Shown: positions 47,879-56,771 of the stretch, one piece after another
How the letters are laid out: each line of letters begins with the position of its first letter
How positions within the stretch are numbered: the stretch's first letter is position 1
DNA from: Hymenobacter sp. BT559
GTDB lineage: Bacteria; Bacteroidota; Bacteroidia; Cytophagales; Hymenobacteraceae
Direction of reading: 5' to 3'
Assembly: GCF_016427535.1 (NCBI RefSeq)
Contig: NZ_JAELXV010000003.1
Location: 744,001 to 808,000, forward strand
DNA length: 64,000 nt
Translations under genes and position numbers: made by a program
Notes under the pieces: generated by a model
Seen by the model: the letters and a program-made list of their open reading frames with translations, nothing else
What the model was told of the DNA's origin: nothing
Database searches by the model: none

Positions 47879-49177
47879 CTAGGCTACCGCCAGGGCTAGC
47901 TCGGGGCGGCGGCGTGCCAGCCACAACTGCTCGCGGTCGGTGAGCAGGGCGTGGAAGCGCAAGCTCACGAAGCATATGAGGAACTGGTAGAACAGGATGC
48001 CGTAGTTGGTCATGCCGAAGATGCCGAACTCAGTGAAGGAGTTAATAAGAATCGGGATGAGCAAGCCCACGCCCGTGAGCCGCAATTGCGGGCTGCTGGT
48101 GCGGATGAAGCCCCGGATAGTGGCCCCTAGCTGTATCATGACAATGGTGAAGCCCACCAGCCCTAGGTTCATCAATACCTGAATGAAAGTGTTATGCGCC
48201 ATTTGGGCGGCGTAGGTGTGCACGCTTTGGAAGTACTCGCCGTAGGCAATGCGCATGAAGCCGTAGCCGAGCAGCGGCTCGCGGGGTAGCCCTTCGGTGA
48301 GCAGGGCGTGCCAGAAGGGCAGGCGGCCGGTCATGCTCAGCACCTCGTCCAGGCCGCCCTGCTTGATGAACACCAGCGGCACCAGCGCCGGCACCGCCAG
48401 CAGCACCGACAGGTTGGCTGCGATTTTCAGACGCTTATTGCCGGCTTGCTGGATGTGGAAAAATACAATCAGCAGGAAGCCCACTAGCGACGAACGCGAG
48501 CCGGTGAGCACGAGCGCTAGCAGTAGCGCTGCGATTTTGACGAGCGTCCAGGCCAGGCGGTGGTGGCGGTAAAAATTGAACATCAGGCAGGCAATGCCGA
48601 CCGCGCAGAGCATACCGAGCTCATTGGGGTTCATGATGAAGCCGCCTAGGCGGGCCTCCTCGCCATCGTGGGTGAGGCGGTAAAACGTGTCGGGCGAGAT
48701 GAGCATTCCCACCAGAAATACGCTCAAAATCAAGAATGTGGCATTGCCTAGCACATGGTAGAAGCGCACCGGGCTGTCGGGAAAAAACTCATCGAGCAGC
48801 AGAAAGCACTTCACGAAGTAGAAGGCAAATACCAGCGTTTCCACATCCATAAGCCACTGTAAGAGCGAGTAGCCCGGGTTGCGCGACCACAGCAACGACA
48901 CTAGCCCCAGCCCTAGGTAGGCCCCGTACAGCAGCGGCGACCAGCTATTGTGCCAGCGAAAAGAGTCCACGGCCCCGCGCTTGATAATGAGCCGGTAGGT
49001 GCCGTAGGCCGCCGCTGTCATGGCCAGGCGGCTCACCAACTTCAGCACGCGCGTCACGCCCACATCCTCATTCCAAGTGAAAAACCCGGCCAGCTTGATG
49101 AGCACGATGATAGTGAGTAGCACGCTCATCGTGCGCAGAAAGCCTTGGTGCGATTTAGGGGTAGTGGATATAGACAT
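47879..49177 (-). CDS. O-antigen ligase/polymerase family membrane protein (Wzy/WaaL-like)
   Basis: The 432 residues have about eleven membrane helices and a large periplasmic loop. TGSRSSLVGFLL is the conserved stretch of the O-antigen ligase (Wzy_C) family. In a Wzx/Wzy cluster with a copolymerase it most likely polymerises repeat units; sequence alone does not separate polymerase from ligase. The predicted loop includes GYGFMRIAYGEYFQSVHTYAAQMAHNTFIQVL with the family's typical His-Asn. Confidence 0.85.
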   Translation of the reverse strand: MSISTTPKSHQGFLRTMSVLLTIIVLIKLAGFFTWNEDVGVTRVLKLVSRLAMTAAAYGTYRLIIKRGAVDSFRWHNSWSPLLYGAYLGLGLVSLLWSRNPGYSLLQWLMDVETLVFAFYFVKCFLLLDEFFPDSPVRFYHVLGNATFLILSVFLVGMLISPDTFYRLTHDGEEARLGGFIMNPNELGMLCAVGIACLMFNFYRHHRLAWTLVKIAALLLALVLTGSRSSLVGFLLIVFFHIQQAGNKRLKIAANLSVLLAVPALVPLVFIKQGGLDEVLSMTGRLPFWHALLTEGLPREPLLGYGFMRIAYGEYFQSVHTYAAQMAHNTFIQVLMNLGLVGFTIVMIQLGATIRGFIRTSSPQLRLTGVGLLIPILINSFTEFGIFGMTNYGILFYQFLICFVSLRFHALLTDREQLWLARRRPELALAVA

Positions 49178-49191
49178 AATTATAATCTCTT

Positions 49192-49285
49192 GTCATGCAG
49201 AGCGCAGCGAAGCATCTCGCGTGGCGTAGTAATTTCTAATGTCAGCAACGAAGTGAGCGAGATGCTTCACTGCGTTCCGCATGAC
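49192..49285. repeat. Intergenic hairpin repeat, CATCTCG core (second copy)
   Basis: GTCATGCAGAGCGCAGCGAA begins one arm and the other ends CGTTCCGCATGAC. The core again has GCATCTCGC. The outer arms match the 46420 element; the loop differs. Confidence 0.8.
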
Positions 49286-49313
49286 GAAATAATAGCTTGA
49301 TTAGTAACCTGCT

Positions 49314-50441
49314 TTAAGCTGCCAGCGCCTGCTGATACATCTGCTCGTAGGCAGGCAGCAGGGTGGGCCAGTGAAAGGCGGTGCCCACCATCTGGCGGCA
49401 CTGCGGGGCCAGCTCGCGGGCGCCGGCCGTGGCCTGCCAGCGGGCGTGCAGCCGGTGCAGCGCCTCGGCAAACAGCGCGGGGTCGGCGGTGGGCAGCACC
49501 TCGCCGCAGCCGAACTCACGCACATAGCTGCCAAGGTTCGTGGCTTCGGTTACCACGCAGGGCACCCCTAGGGCCACAGTTTCGAGCACGGCGGTGGGTA
49601 GGCCCTCGTAGTGCGAAGTGTGGGCGAACACGTCGAGCTGGCCCAGCAGGCTGATTTTCTCGTCCCCGTAGCGGCTGCCGAGCAGCTGCACCGCGCCGGC
49701 CGGGGCGGCAGCGGCCCACTGCGCCACGCGGTCGCGGTCGGGGCCATCACCAATCACCCACAGCTCAGCTTCAGGCACTAGGCTAGCAAATTGGGCGAAG
49801 CCCAGCAATAGGCATTCCAGCCCTTTGTGGTGGTCGTCGAGCCGGCCGCAGAAGCCTACCCGGAAGCGACCTGGCGCGGCTGGCGTAGCAGCGGCCACCG
49901 GTAGCGGCGGCTCGAAGCCGTAGGGCAGTAGCGCGGTAGGTAGCTCAGCGTTGAGGCGATGCACGCCGGTTATCTCGCTCTGGCCTAGGCAATGCACTCG
50001 TGCTGCTCGGCGCAGCAAGTAGCTTTCAAACACCCGCCCGTAAACCTGCTTCGTGAAGCCGCTCTTGCGCATGGCGGCCGGGCTATAGCTGCCGTGCGGC
50101 GTGAGCACATACGGAATACCCAGCGCGCTAAGCAGCCGCGCCGCCGAGAAGTAAACCGGAATAAATGCCCCGTGCAAATGCACCACCGTGGGCGTGCCCG
50201 CCTGCTCGCGCAGCGCCTGCCGCAGCTCAGTAGCTAGGCTAAACGGGTTGCGCTGAGCCAGAAACAGCCGGGTGGCAAATTCGCGGGCCGGGTAGTTGTC
50301 GCTCAGGTCGCCCGTGATGCCCCACACTGCCACGTCGGCCCCAGCCCGGTGCTGCTGAGTGGCTAGCGCGTGCACCACTTTGTTCACGCCGTTCATGCGG
50401 TCAGGGTTAGCCTTGCCGAGGATTAGGTGGATAATTTTCAC
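49314..50441 (-). CDS. GT4-family glycosyltransferase
   Basis: A 375-residue GT-B enzyme beginning MKIIHLILGKANPDRMNGVNKVVHAL. The donor-binding half has VGFCGRLDDHHKGLE and the EX7E-type motif YEGLPTAVLETVALGVPCVVTE. It lies between the flippase and the polymerase in the same operon. The sugar is unknown. Confidence 0.9.
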   Translation of the reverse strand: MKIIHLILGKANPDRMNGVNKVVHALATQQHRAGADVAVWGITGDLSDNYPAREFATRLFLAQRNPFSLATELRQALREQAGTPTVVHLHGAFIPVYFSAARLLSALGIPYVLTPHGSYSPAAMRKSGFTKQVYGRVFESYLLRRAARVHCLGQSEITGVHRLNAELPTALLPYGFEPPLPVAAATPAAPGRFRVGFCGRLDDHHKGLECLLLGFAQFASLVPEAELWVIGDGPDRDRVAQWAAAAPAGAVQLLGSRYGDEKISLLGQLDVFAHTSHYEGLPTAVLETVALGVPCVVTEATNLGSYVREFGCGEVLPTADPALFAEALHRLHARWQATAGARELAPQCRQMVGTAFHWPTLLPAYEQMYQQALAA

Positions 50442-50472
50442 TGGGATAATAGTTATAGTGTTGTATAGAGAG

Positions 50473-51735
50473 TTACGCCGCGTGCGCTCGCCGCACGGCC
50501 CACAGCCAGTAGCCGCCTAGCACTAACTGCGCTAGCAGCCAGCCTAGTACCACGCCGCTAGCCTGGTAATGCGCCGTAAGCCAGCGCACGCTCGCCAGCG
50601 AGGCCCCGATGCTGAGCACGTAGCCCCCAAAGTAATGCCGCGAATCGGCCAGTAGGCGCACAGTCAGGCGCAGCGGGTACACGAGTAATATCACCACGTA
50701 GAGCACGCAGCACCAGCGTAGTAGGTCGGCGTATTGCGCTCCGCCAGCGGGACCGAAGCGCGCCACCAGCGGCCCAGCCGCCAGGGCCAGCAGGGCCAGC
50801 AGCGGGCCGGCTGCGAACAGCATTTTTTTGGTGAGGGCCGCGCGCTGGGCGGCGAACTGCGCCGGGGCGTTGTGGAAGCTCTGGCTGAGGCGCGGCAGGG
50901 CGTAGTTTTCCACAGCTTGCAGGCCCAGGTTAAATACGCCCATCGCCGTTTGGGCTAGGCGCAGTACGCCCAGCATAGCCGGCGAACCTACCCATCCCGC
51001 AAACACCAGCAGCACGTTGGCCGAGCCCCACTGGAGCAGGGCGGTGGGTACCAGCCAGCGGGCTTGCCGCCAGTGCCGCCGCCCAAAGCGCCGCAAGCTA
51101 TTCAGACTAAGCATAGGCCACTGACCCAGGGCCTTGCCTCCTACCAGCAGTGCCGGCACGGTGGTGAGGCCCACGGCCCACACTACTTCGGCCAGCGTGG
51201 CCGGCTCGGGGCGCAAGGCCAGCAGTACCAGCACCAGTAGCTGCCCACCTGCCGAGAGCACGTCGCTCGCCAGGGCGGCTTGCACCTTTCCCTCGGCCAG
51301 TAGCAGTTTGCGCAGCGTGTCTTGCCCACCAGCAGCGGCCAGCAGCACCATAAAGGCTGGTAACACCGTAGCCGCCTGCGGCAACAAACCGGCACCTAGG
51401 GCCGTGGCCGCCACCGCTAGCCCACTAAATGCCACTTGCAAGCCCAGCACCAACTGCCCGTAGGCTACCCGATGCCGTGCCGCCAGCGTGCCCAGCACCA
51501 CTTGCATGGGCTGCGTAATCACGGCACCCTGCAAGGCCAGCGCCAACAGCAGCACCAGTTGCCAGGCGCTGTATTCGCCGAAGGTGGCCAGCCCGCACAG
51601 CTTGGCGATGAAGATATTGGTGAGAAAATTAGTGGCGCTCACTGTGGCCTGGCCCGCCACCACCCAGTAGCGGGGGGCCACCGAAAGCCGCCCCAAGCGT
51701 AGCGCCCAGGGCGGTAAGGCTAGTGCTTGGCTCAC
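50473..51735 (-). CDS. Wzx-type polysaccharide flippase
   Basis: The 420-residue hydrophobic protein has about twelve helices and the N-terminal pattern VAGQATVSATNFLTNIFIAKLCGLATFGEYSAW of oligosaccharide flippases. It should move lipid-linked repeat units across the inner membrane. The start is GTG at 51735, which overlaps the stop of the copolymerase gene by four bases (GTGA), so translation is probably coupled. Confidence 0.87.
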   Translation of the reverse strand: MSQALALPPWALRLGRLSVAPRYWVVAGQATVSATNFLTNIFIAKLCGLATFGEYSAWQLVLLLALALQGAVITQPMQVVLGTLAARHRVAYGQLVLGLQVAFSGLAVAATALGAGLLPQAATVLPAFMVLLAAAGGQDTLRKLLLAEGKVQAALASDVLSAGGQLLVLVLLALRPEPATLAEVVWAVGLTTVPALLVGGKALGQWPMLSLNSLRRFGRRHWRQARWLVPTALLQWGSANVLLVFAGWVGSPAMLGVLRLAQTAMGVFNLGLQAVENYALPRLSQSFHNAPAQFAAQRAALTKKMLFAAGPLLALLALAAGPLVARFGPAGGAQYADLLRWCCVLYVVILLVYPLRLTVRLLADSRHYFGGYVLSIGASLASVRWLTAHYQASGVVLGWLLAQLVLGGYWLWAVRRAHAA

Positions 51736-53882
51736 GACTGCAAGTCGAGGTCGAGGCCACCTAGGGGCATAGCTACTGGCTCGGTGGCTGGGCGGGTAGC
51801 GCGACGCGTCGAGAATAAGCGGCCCAGGCGCATGGCCAGCACGCGCAGCGGGCCAGGGGCGTAGCCATCACGGTTGAGGCAGAGCTGCACGTTGGGAAGG
51901 GCAAACTCCTGAATGAGCAAATCGAGCTCGGCTAGGCGGCTGGTAGGCGTGGCGCGGCCGTCGATTACGACCAGGTTCACGGTGGCTCCGCTCATCACGG
52001 CCAGCGCGTGGCTGTCTTGGTTCAGGGGCAGGTTTTGCACCAGCAAAATCTCGTCGGGCTGGGCTTCAGGGTTGGGCGAAGAGGCGTCGCGCAGGGTGAT
52101 GGCGCGCAGCTTCAGACCCTTGGCTACCAACGCCTGGCGCAGGTGCTCAAAGAAGAATGCTTGGCCTTCTTTCTCCGTGAAAGCATTCACTACCAACTTA
52201 GTGCCAGGCGCTAACATTCCTTTGAGGGCCAATCGGGTAGCTAGCTGCGTGAAGAAGGCCAACCGGCCGGCCAGCCCGCGCCCTAGGTGCGGAATGATGG
52301 CCGCCAGCGGGGTGCGCGTTTCTTTCTGCACGCCGTCGGCATCGCCGGGCGTCGAGCGCACAATGGACAGCAGATATACCAGCAGCGTGCCCACCAGCAT
52401 ACCTAGGAAGCCCGACAGCACCAATACAAACGTGCGGTGCGGCGAGGTGGGCTCGGTCGGCACTAGGCCGGCCGCGATGATGCGGTGGTACGAGGTAGGT
52501 GTAGCCTTAGCAATTTCAGCCTCAGTGGCCTTCTCCCGCAGGAACGTGTACAGCTTCTCGTTGAGCTGGAAGTCGCGCTGCAGGATGGTCAGGTTTTTCT
52601 CGCGGGTGGGCAGTCCCACAAACGCACCCTGCGCCTGCGCAATAGCGCGGTCGAGCTCGTGGCTCTTGATGGTGAGGTTGGTGCGCGTGTTGCGAATGCT
52701 TTCGAGCAGGTAGCCGTTGAGGTCGGCCAGCTTCATGTCCACGGTCTTTACCTTCTCATCTTCGGGCGTGAAGCGCAGCAGCAGGTCGTGCTTCTCGGCT
52801 TGCAGGTCCTTGATTTTCTTAACAATGTCCGTCGAGAGCATGTCGTTGAACGCCTCGAAGTTGGGGGCTAGCTCGAGAGCGCTCTTCTTGCCATCGGTCA
52901 TGTAGCGGTAGAGGTCGTTGGCGGCGGCCAGGCTCATTTGCAGGTTAGCACGCTGCATCTTCAGCTCCGATACCTTGTGCAGGTCGGTGTCGGTTTCCTG
53001 CTTGATGTTGACGATGCGCTTCATGTCGCGGTACTGCTCCACCGTGTCTTCGGAGTGGGCCAGCGTGCGGCGCACGTCCTTTATCTGCGCACCAATGGTT
53101 TCGGCGGCGGAGTTCACCACCTTGTACTTTATTGCCAAGTAATCATCTAGGTACACTTCCGAGAGCGCATTCACCAGGTCCGACGCCTTTTGCGGCACCG
53201 CACTCTGGTAGCTAATGCGCAGCACCGGCACATTGCGGTCGGTGCTGATTACGTCGAGGTGGCTGGCAATGTCTTCGAGCAGCCGGGCGCGGTTGTGCTG
53301 CACCAGCTGGTAGTGGTCGGCCAGCGAAATATCGGGGCGCGCTTTCAGCAGCGAGTCATTGCGGCCAATGCGCAGTTCGGCCCCGCTCAGGCGCAGCACC
53401 TGGCCTATCTGGCCTTGGGTCATCTCGCCCGAAGGTGCGGTTACTTGCACGGTGCCGGCTGCGTCGATGCGCAAATCAAAGGGCTGCTCGGTCCACTTAG
53501 GGTTGGCCACTTTCATTTCGGCCGTGAAGGGGCTGGCGCGGTACATTTCGGTAGTGCGCACCTTGCCCACGCGGTAGGCGCTGAGGTCAAAATCGAGGCG
53601 GTCGAGGGCGCGGCCCATCAGCAGCGATGAGCGCACCAGTTCTACTTCAGCGCTAGTGCGGTTATCACCCGAAAACGCGTCTAGGTTCTTGAGCAGCGTC
53701 GTGTTGAGCACGCCCTCGTTCACGTCGGCTAGCTTGATTTTGGCCGTGCTTTCATACATCGGCGTGGCGTAGCGCAGGTATTGCCATGCGGCCGTCAGAC
53801 CCAGGCCCGTGCATACCGCAATGATGGGTAGGCCGGTCCATAGTGGGCGCAGGGCACGCATATTTTGCTTAAACTCACTCAT
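51732..53882 (-). CDS. Wzz/GumC-like chain-length protein with degenerate tyrosine-kinase domain
   Basis: The 716 residues have a Wzz-type N-terminus with a membrane helix near residue 18-37, a long periplasmic coiled-coil region and a second helix near 484-507 (LVLSGFLGMLVGTLLVYLL). The remaining 180 residues occupy the place of the cytoplasmic BY-kinase. However, the Walker A site is replaced by NAFTEKEGQAFF without a GKT/S, and there is no tyrosine-rich tail. LVVIDGRAT marks the Walker B-like strand. It likely sets chain length and connects to the Wza-like exporter, but should not act as a kinase. Confidence 0.87.
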   Translation of the reverse strand: MSEFKQNMRALRPLWTGLPIIAVCTGLGLTAAWQYLRYATPMYESTAKIKLADVNEGVLNTTLLKNLDAFSGDNRTSAEVELVRSSLLMGRALDRLDFDLSAYRVGKVRTTEMYRASPFTAEMKVANPKWTEQPFDLRIDAAGTVQVTAPSGEMTQGQIGQVLRLSGAELRIGRNDSLLKARPDISLADHYQLVQHNRARLLEDIASHLDVISTDRNVPVLRISYQSAVPQKASDLVNALSEVYLDDYLAIKYKVVNSAAETIGAQIKDVRRTLAHSEDTVEQYRDMKRIVNIKQETDTDLHKVSELKMQRANLQMSLAAANDLYRYMTDGKKSALELAPNFEAFNDMLSTDIVKKIKDLQAEKHDLLLRFTPEDEKVKTVDMKLADLNGYLLESIRNTRTNLTIKSHELDRAIAQAQGAFVGLPTREKNLTILQRDFQLNEKLYTFLREKATEAEIAKATPTSYHRIIAAGLVPTEPTSPHRTFVLVLSGFLGMLVGTLLVYLLSIVRSTPGDADGVQKETRTPLAAIIPHLGRGLAGRLAFFTQLATRLALKGMLAPGTKLVVNAFTEKEGQAFFFEHLRQALVAKGLKLRAITLRDASSPNPEAQPDEILLVQNLPLNQDSHALAVMSGATVNLVVIDGRATPTSRLAELDLLIQEFALPNVQLCLNRDGYAPGPLRVLAMRLGRLFSTRRATRPATEPVAMPLGGLDLDLQS

Positions 53883-53892
53883 GACTAGCTAC

Positions 53893-54651
53893 TTATTGAA
53901 GGAAGCGGAATACGATAAAGAACGTGCTGATAATGGACGAGATGCCCAAGATGGTTGGCGACTTGCGGTCGAACTGCTTGCCATTTTTGCTGGGCACGTA
54001 CACCACGTCGCCGGGCAGTATTACTAGGTTGTCGCGCTCGAAGCCTGTCATCTGGGTGAGGTTCACTTCGGTGGCCTGGGTGCCTTTGGCGTCCTGGCGC
54101 AACACCTTCACGTGGCGCTTGTCGGCATACACACCAAAGTCGCCGGCTTTGCCCAGTACCTCTACCAGCGTGTTGCGCTCCTTTTCGAGGCGCTGCTTAC
54201 CGGGGGCGTTCACTTCGCCGAGCACAGTGGTTTCCATGTTCAGCACCTTGATGACCATCTGCGGATTTACTATCCACTTACCTAGGACTTTTTCCAGCTG
54301 CTCTTCGGCTTCTGCAATGGTGAGGCCCTCCACGTGGTAGCTGCCTACTTTGGGTACATTTAGGTTACCGAAGCCATCGACTAGCTCCCACTTGCCCTCG
54401 TTTTCGCTCACGGGGTAGTGCCCGTAGATGGAGCCAATACTTAGCTCCTCGTGGTCGAAAACGCTGATAGTTAATTTATCATCCTTGCGCAGGCGGTACT
54501 GATAATCGGGCCCTACCGACAAGGTAGCCGCCGGTGGCAGCTGCTTCTTCGTCACAAACAGGTTCTGCGTGCAGCTACTCAGCAAGCCCAGCACCAGCAA
54601 GGTGGCCAAGCGCAGCAGTACCGGCGATAATAGTAATTTTTTCATGTACAT
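53893..54651 (-). CDS. Wza-like outer-membrane polysaccharide export lipoprotein
   Basis: The 252-residue protein begins with a lipoprotein signal (LVLGLLSSC, Cys near 27; ATG at 54645 may also serve as start). The poly-export domain has YRLRKDDKLTISVFDHEEL, followed by an SLBB domain (VLGEVNAPGKQRLEKERNTL, LPGDVVYVPSK). A short hydrophobic C-terminal segment (LGISSIISTFFIVFRFL) may be an outer-membrane helix. It is the export partner of the copolymerase gene 10 bases downstream. Confidence 0.92.
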   Translation of the reverse strand: MYMKKLLLSPVLLRLATLLVLGLLSSCTQNLFVTKKQLPPAATLSVGPDYQYRLRKDDKLTISVFDHEELSIGSIYGHYPVSENEGKWELVDGFGNLNVPKVGSYHVEGLTIAEAEEQLEKVLGKWIVNPQMVIKVLNMETTVLGEVNAPGKQRLEKERNTLVEVLGKAGDFGVYADKRHVKVLRQDAKGTQATEVNLTQMTGFERDNLVILPGDVVYVPSKNGKQFDRKSPTILGISSIISTFFIVFRFLQ

Positions 54652-54698
54652 AAATAAATGGCAACGGCACGCCCAACAGCATCAATTAACTAGTATCT

Positions 54699-55133
54699 CT
54701 AAAAAGAGAATAGGGATAAAAAGCGGGGTTTAACTTTCTGGCGACTAGCGAGTAGCTCCTGTACCTGCTCTACCTTGGCGAGCACAGTGGCCAGGCGGCC
54801 GGTAAGCTGCTCGTCTTTCACCACATAGTCGAAAGCACCAAACTTGAGCGAATCGACGGCGACTTGCACTTGCTGCTGGCCACTCACGAGCACCACGTAG
54901 ATGTCGGGATTGAAGCGCTTAATGGCTTTCAGCGCATCGGTGCCCGATACGCTACCCATCATTTGGTCAAGGAAAATGATATCTGGCTCCTCGATAAGCG
55001 CATCGAGGCACGAGGCGCCGTTGTCGAAGGAGTGGATATTTTGAAAGCCTAGTCCCCGAATGGAGTGCTCCATCAGTTGGCGGCAAAAGGGGTCATCATC
55101 GACCAAGAAAATTTTAGAAGGTTTATCGAGCAT
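54699..55133 (-). CDS. Single-domain response regulator
   Basis: The start at 55133 (MLDKPSKIFLVDDD) gives 144 residues; an upstream ATG at 55175 adds unconserved residues that overlap the promoter candidate. The CheY-type receiver has the acidic pocket DDD (12-14), phospho-acceptor Asp56 in IIFLDQMMG and Lys in VVKDE. No output domain is present, so it must act by protein contact. It is first in the polysaccharide operon and may be a shuttle or sink for the hybrid kinase at 33.6-37.2 kb, which is an inference. Confidence 0.88.
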   Translation of the reverse strand: MLDKPSKIFLVDDDPFCRQLMEHSIRGLGFQNIHSFDNGASCLDALIEEPDIIFLDQMMGSVSGTDALKAIKRFNPDIYVVLVSGQQQVQVAVDSLKFGAFDYVVKDEQLTGRLATVLAKVEQVQELLASRQKVKPRFLSLFSF

Positions 55134-55158
55134 GGCGTAATACGTTTGGCCCGGCAAA

Positions 55159-55177
55159 GGCCAACTCGGTGCCAAAG
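55159..55177 (-). promoter_or_regulatory. Sigma-54-like promoter candidate upstream of the export operon
   Basis: Read on the - strand the site is CTTTGGCACCGAGTTGGCC. TGGCAC is a perfect -24 box, and GG and GC have correct -24/-12 spacing with TGGC in place of TTGC. The predicted start lies about 15 bases before the response regulator ATG at 55133. It shares 18 of 21 bases with the site at 46201. Confidence 0.5.
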
Positions 55178-55430
55178 CAATTATTTTTTATAAGCAATTT
55201 ATAATGAGTATTTTGAGAGTGCTGGAGGAAGATGGGTATTCTATTTTCCAGAATTGCGTCTGAAAAGTGGAGTCATTTATAAGCCGTCTTCGCTGATGGC
55301 TTTTCTAATTTTCTAATGGATTTGTACCGCGCCTGTAGCTGTGGCAGCGCTTATGGTATGTGGCTTTATCTACCAGAACCTAGGGCCTGATAGGAATCCG
55401 ATAAGGAGCTTTACGGCCTTGGTATGCACC
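55178..55430 (-). other. Spacer between the efflux operon end and the polysaccharide operon start
   Basis: No gene is seen. The part near 55180-55300 is AT-rich and would contain any upstream activator sites for the sigma-54-like promoter at 55159-55177. No clear inverted repeat for a regulator was identified by eye. Confidence 0.3.
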
Positions 55431-55476
55431 AAAAAAAGCTGCCAAGCCGAGTGATAAGTCACTGGGCTTGGCAGCT
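55431..55476 (-). terminator. Terminator of the efflux operon
   Basis: On the - strand AGCTGCCAAGCC pairs with GGCTTGGCAGCT, with an inner GTGA/TCAC stem, followed by TTTTTTT. It lies downstream of the membrane-fusion gene ending at 55611. Confidence 0.88.
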
Positions 55477-55610
55477 GAATGATTTCTGCTGGGAGGCAGG
55501 TAGCTTTATAGTAGCACTACTGATAAAGCTGTTTAGATTGAACTCGCATCCTCATTGGTCAGTCATCTGTTCTGGCTAAGAGGTGGCTTTAGGTATGCTC
55601 AGCTGTGGGC

Positions 55611-56723
55611 TTAGCGCACGGCCACCTGCACCGCCTGCTGCTCGGCTACATCTTCGGTGCCGGCGCGCAGCACCACGTCGCCAGCCTTGAGTTTGCCAAA
55701 TACCTGCACTTGGCCGTTGTTTTCGTCGCCTTGCTGGATATCAACAAAGCTGGCGTGGCCTTGCGCCACGCGGATGACATAGGTGCGCTCGGCCGTGGTG
55801 ACAATGGCTGACTTGGGCACGAAGATGCTGCTCTGAGGGCGGGTAATGGGGAGGCTAGCCGAAGCAAACATGCCTGGCTTCAGTTCCTCCTTAGAATTAG
55901 GAATATCTATCTCGACTTGCTCGGAGCGAGTGGCGGCTTGCACACTGCCCGCAATGCGCGTGATGCGGCCCACGAAGGTGCGGCCGGGGAAAGACTTGAC
56001 CGAAAATTCGACGGGGCTGCCTTGGTGCATCTCGGCTACGTAGGCCTCGGGCACGGCCACGCGCAAGCGCAGGCGACTCAGCTGGCGCAACTTAAATAGA
56101 GGGAGGGCACCAGGCCCACCCGTACCCACAGCCGCCCCCGGCGAGAGATTACGCTCGGTAATAACGCCGGCGAAGGGTGCAGTGAGATGCAGGTAGTTGG
56201 TCATTTGCTTGGCCGCGTTGTAGTGTGACCGCGCGGCAGCCACATTTAGGCTGTCGGTGACGACCTGCGTGCGGGCTTGCGCAAGCTGCAAAGGGGCGAT
56301 GGCCCCGGCAGTGCGGGCAGTTTGGCGGAGGCGATGGTAGGTGCCACGGCTGGACTGAAATACTGCTTCGGCCGCTTTCTGCTTAGATAAAGCCTCGTTG
56401 AGGGCGGCGGCGAGCTCTGGCGCTTCTAGGTCGGCTAGCACCTGACCCTGGCGCACGTGGTCGCCGATGTCGGCGTGCAGGCGCTGCACGTAGGCACTCA
56501 CGCGGGGCGAGATGTCAGTTTGGAAATAGCTTTCTAACTCGCCGGGCAAGCTCAGCGACTGGGCGGGTTGGGTAGCCGTAACGTGCACGGCATCAAGCTG
56601 CGACTCAGCGGGAACTTCACTTTCGGGCTTGTCAGAATTGGCGTCGGAAGAGCCTGCTGACGAACAGCTAGCCAGTAGTCCGGCCGCACTAATAATCAGG
56701 TATAAAAAAGAACGAGCACGCAT
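55611..56723 (-). CDS. RND efflux membrane-fusion (periplasmic adaptor) lipoprotein
   Basis: The 370-residue protein has a lipobox (AAGLLASC, Cys near 20). Its layout is the adaptor fold: lipoyl-like halves (GDHVRQGQVLADLEAPEL and LTAPFAGVITERNLSPGAAVG) around a helical hairpin, then a beta-barrel (VRVAVPEAYVAEMHQGSPVEF) and membrane-proximal domain. It links the RND pump to the TolC-like channel. It is last in its operon, 48 bases after the pump gene. Confidence 0.92.
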   Translation of the reverse strand: MRARSFLYLIISAAGLLASCSSAGSSDANSDKPESEVPAESQLDAVHVTATQPAQSLSLPGELESYFQTDISPRVSAYVQRLHADIGDHVRQGQVLADLEAPELAAALNEALSKQKAAEAVFQSSRGTYHRLRQTARTAGAIAPLQLAQARTQVVTDSLNVAAARSHYNAAKQMTNYLHLTAPFAGVITERNLSPGAAVGTGGPGALPLFKLRQLSRLRLRVAVPEAYVAEMHQGSPVEFSVKSFPGRTFVGRITRIAGSVQAATRSEQVEIDIPNSKEELKPGMFASASLPITRPQSSIFVPKSAIVTTAERTYVIRVAQGHASFVDIQQGDENNGQVQVFGKLKAGDVVLRAGTEDVAEQQAVQVAVR

Positions 56724-56771
56724 AAAGCAGGTGGCAGAGAAGCGAATAAGAAGGATAAGGGCAGCCCTAGG

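Noticed and set aside
54659..54676. A third sigma-54-like site (TTGGGCG-N5-TTGCC, - strand) upstream of the Wza-like gene
   Set aside because: The -24 box lacks the CAC, and the predicted start would fall at or inside the start codon region. The gene is probably read from the promoter at 55159-55177.
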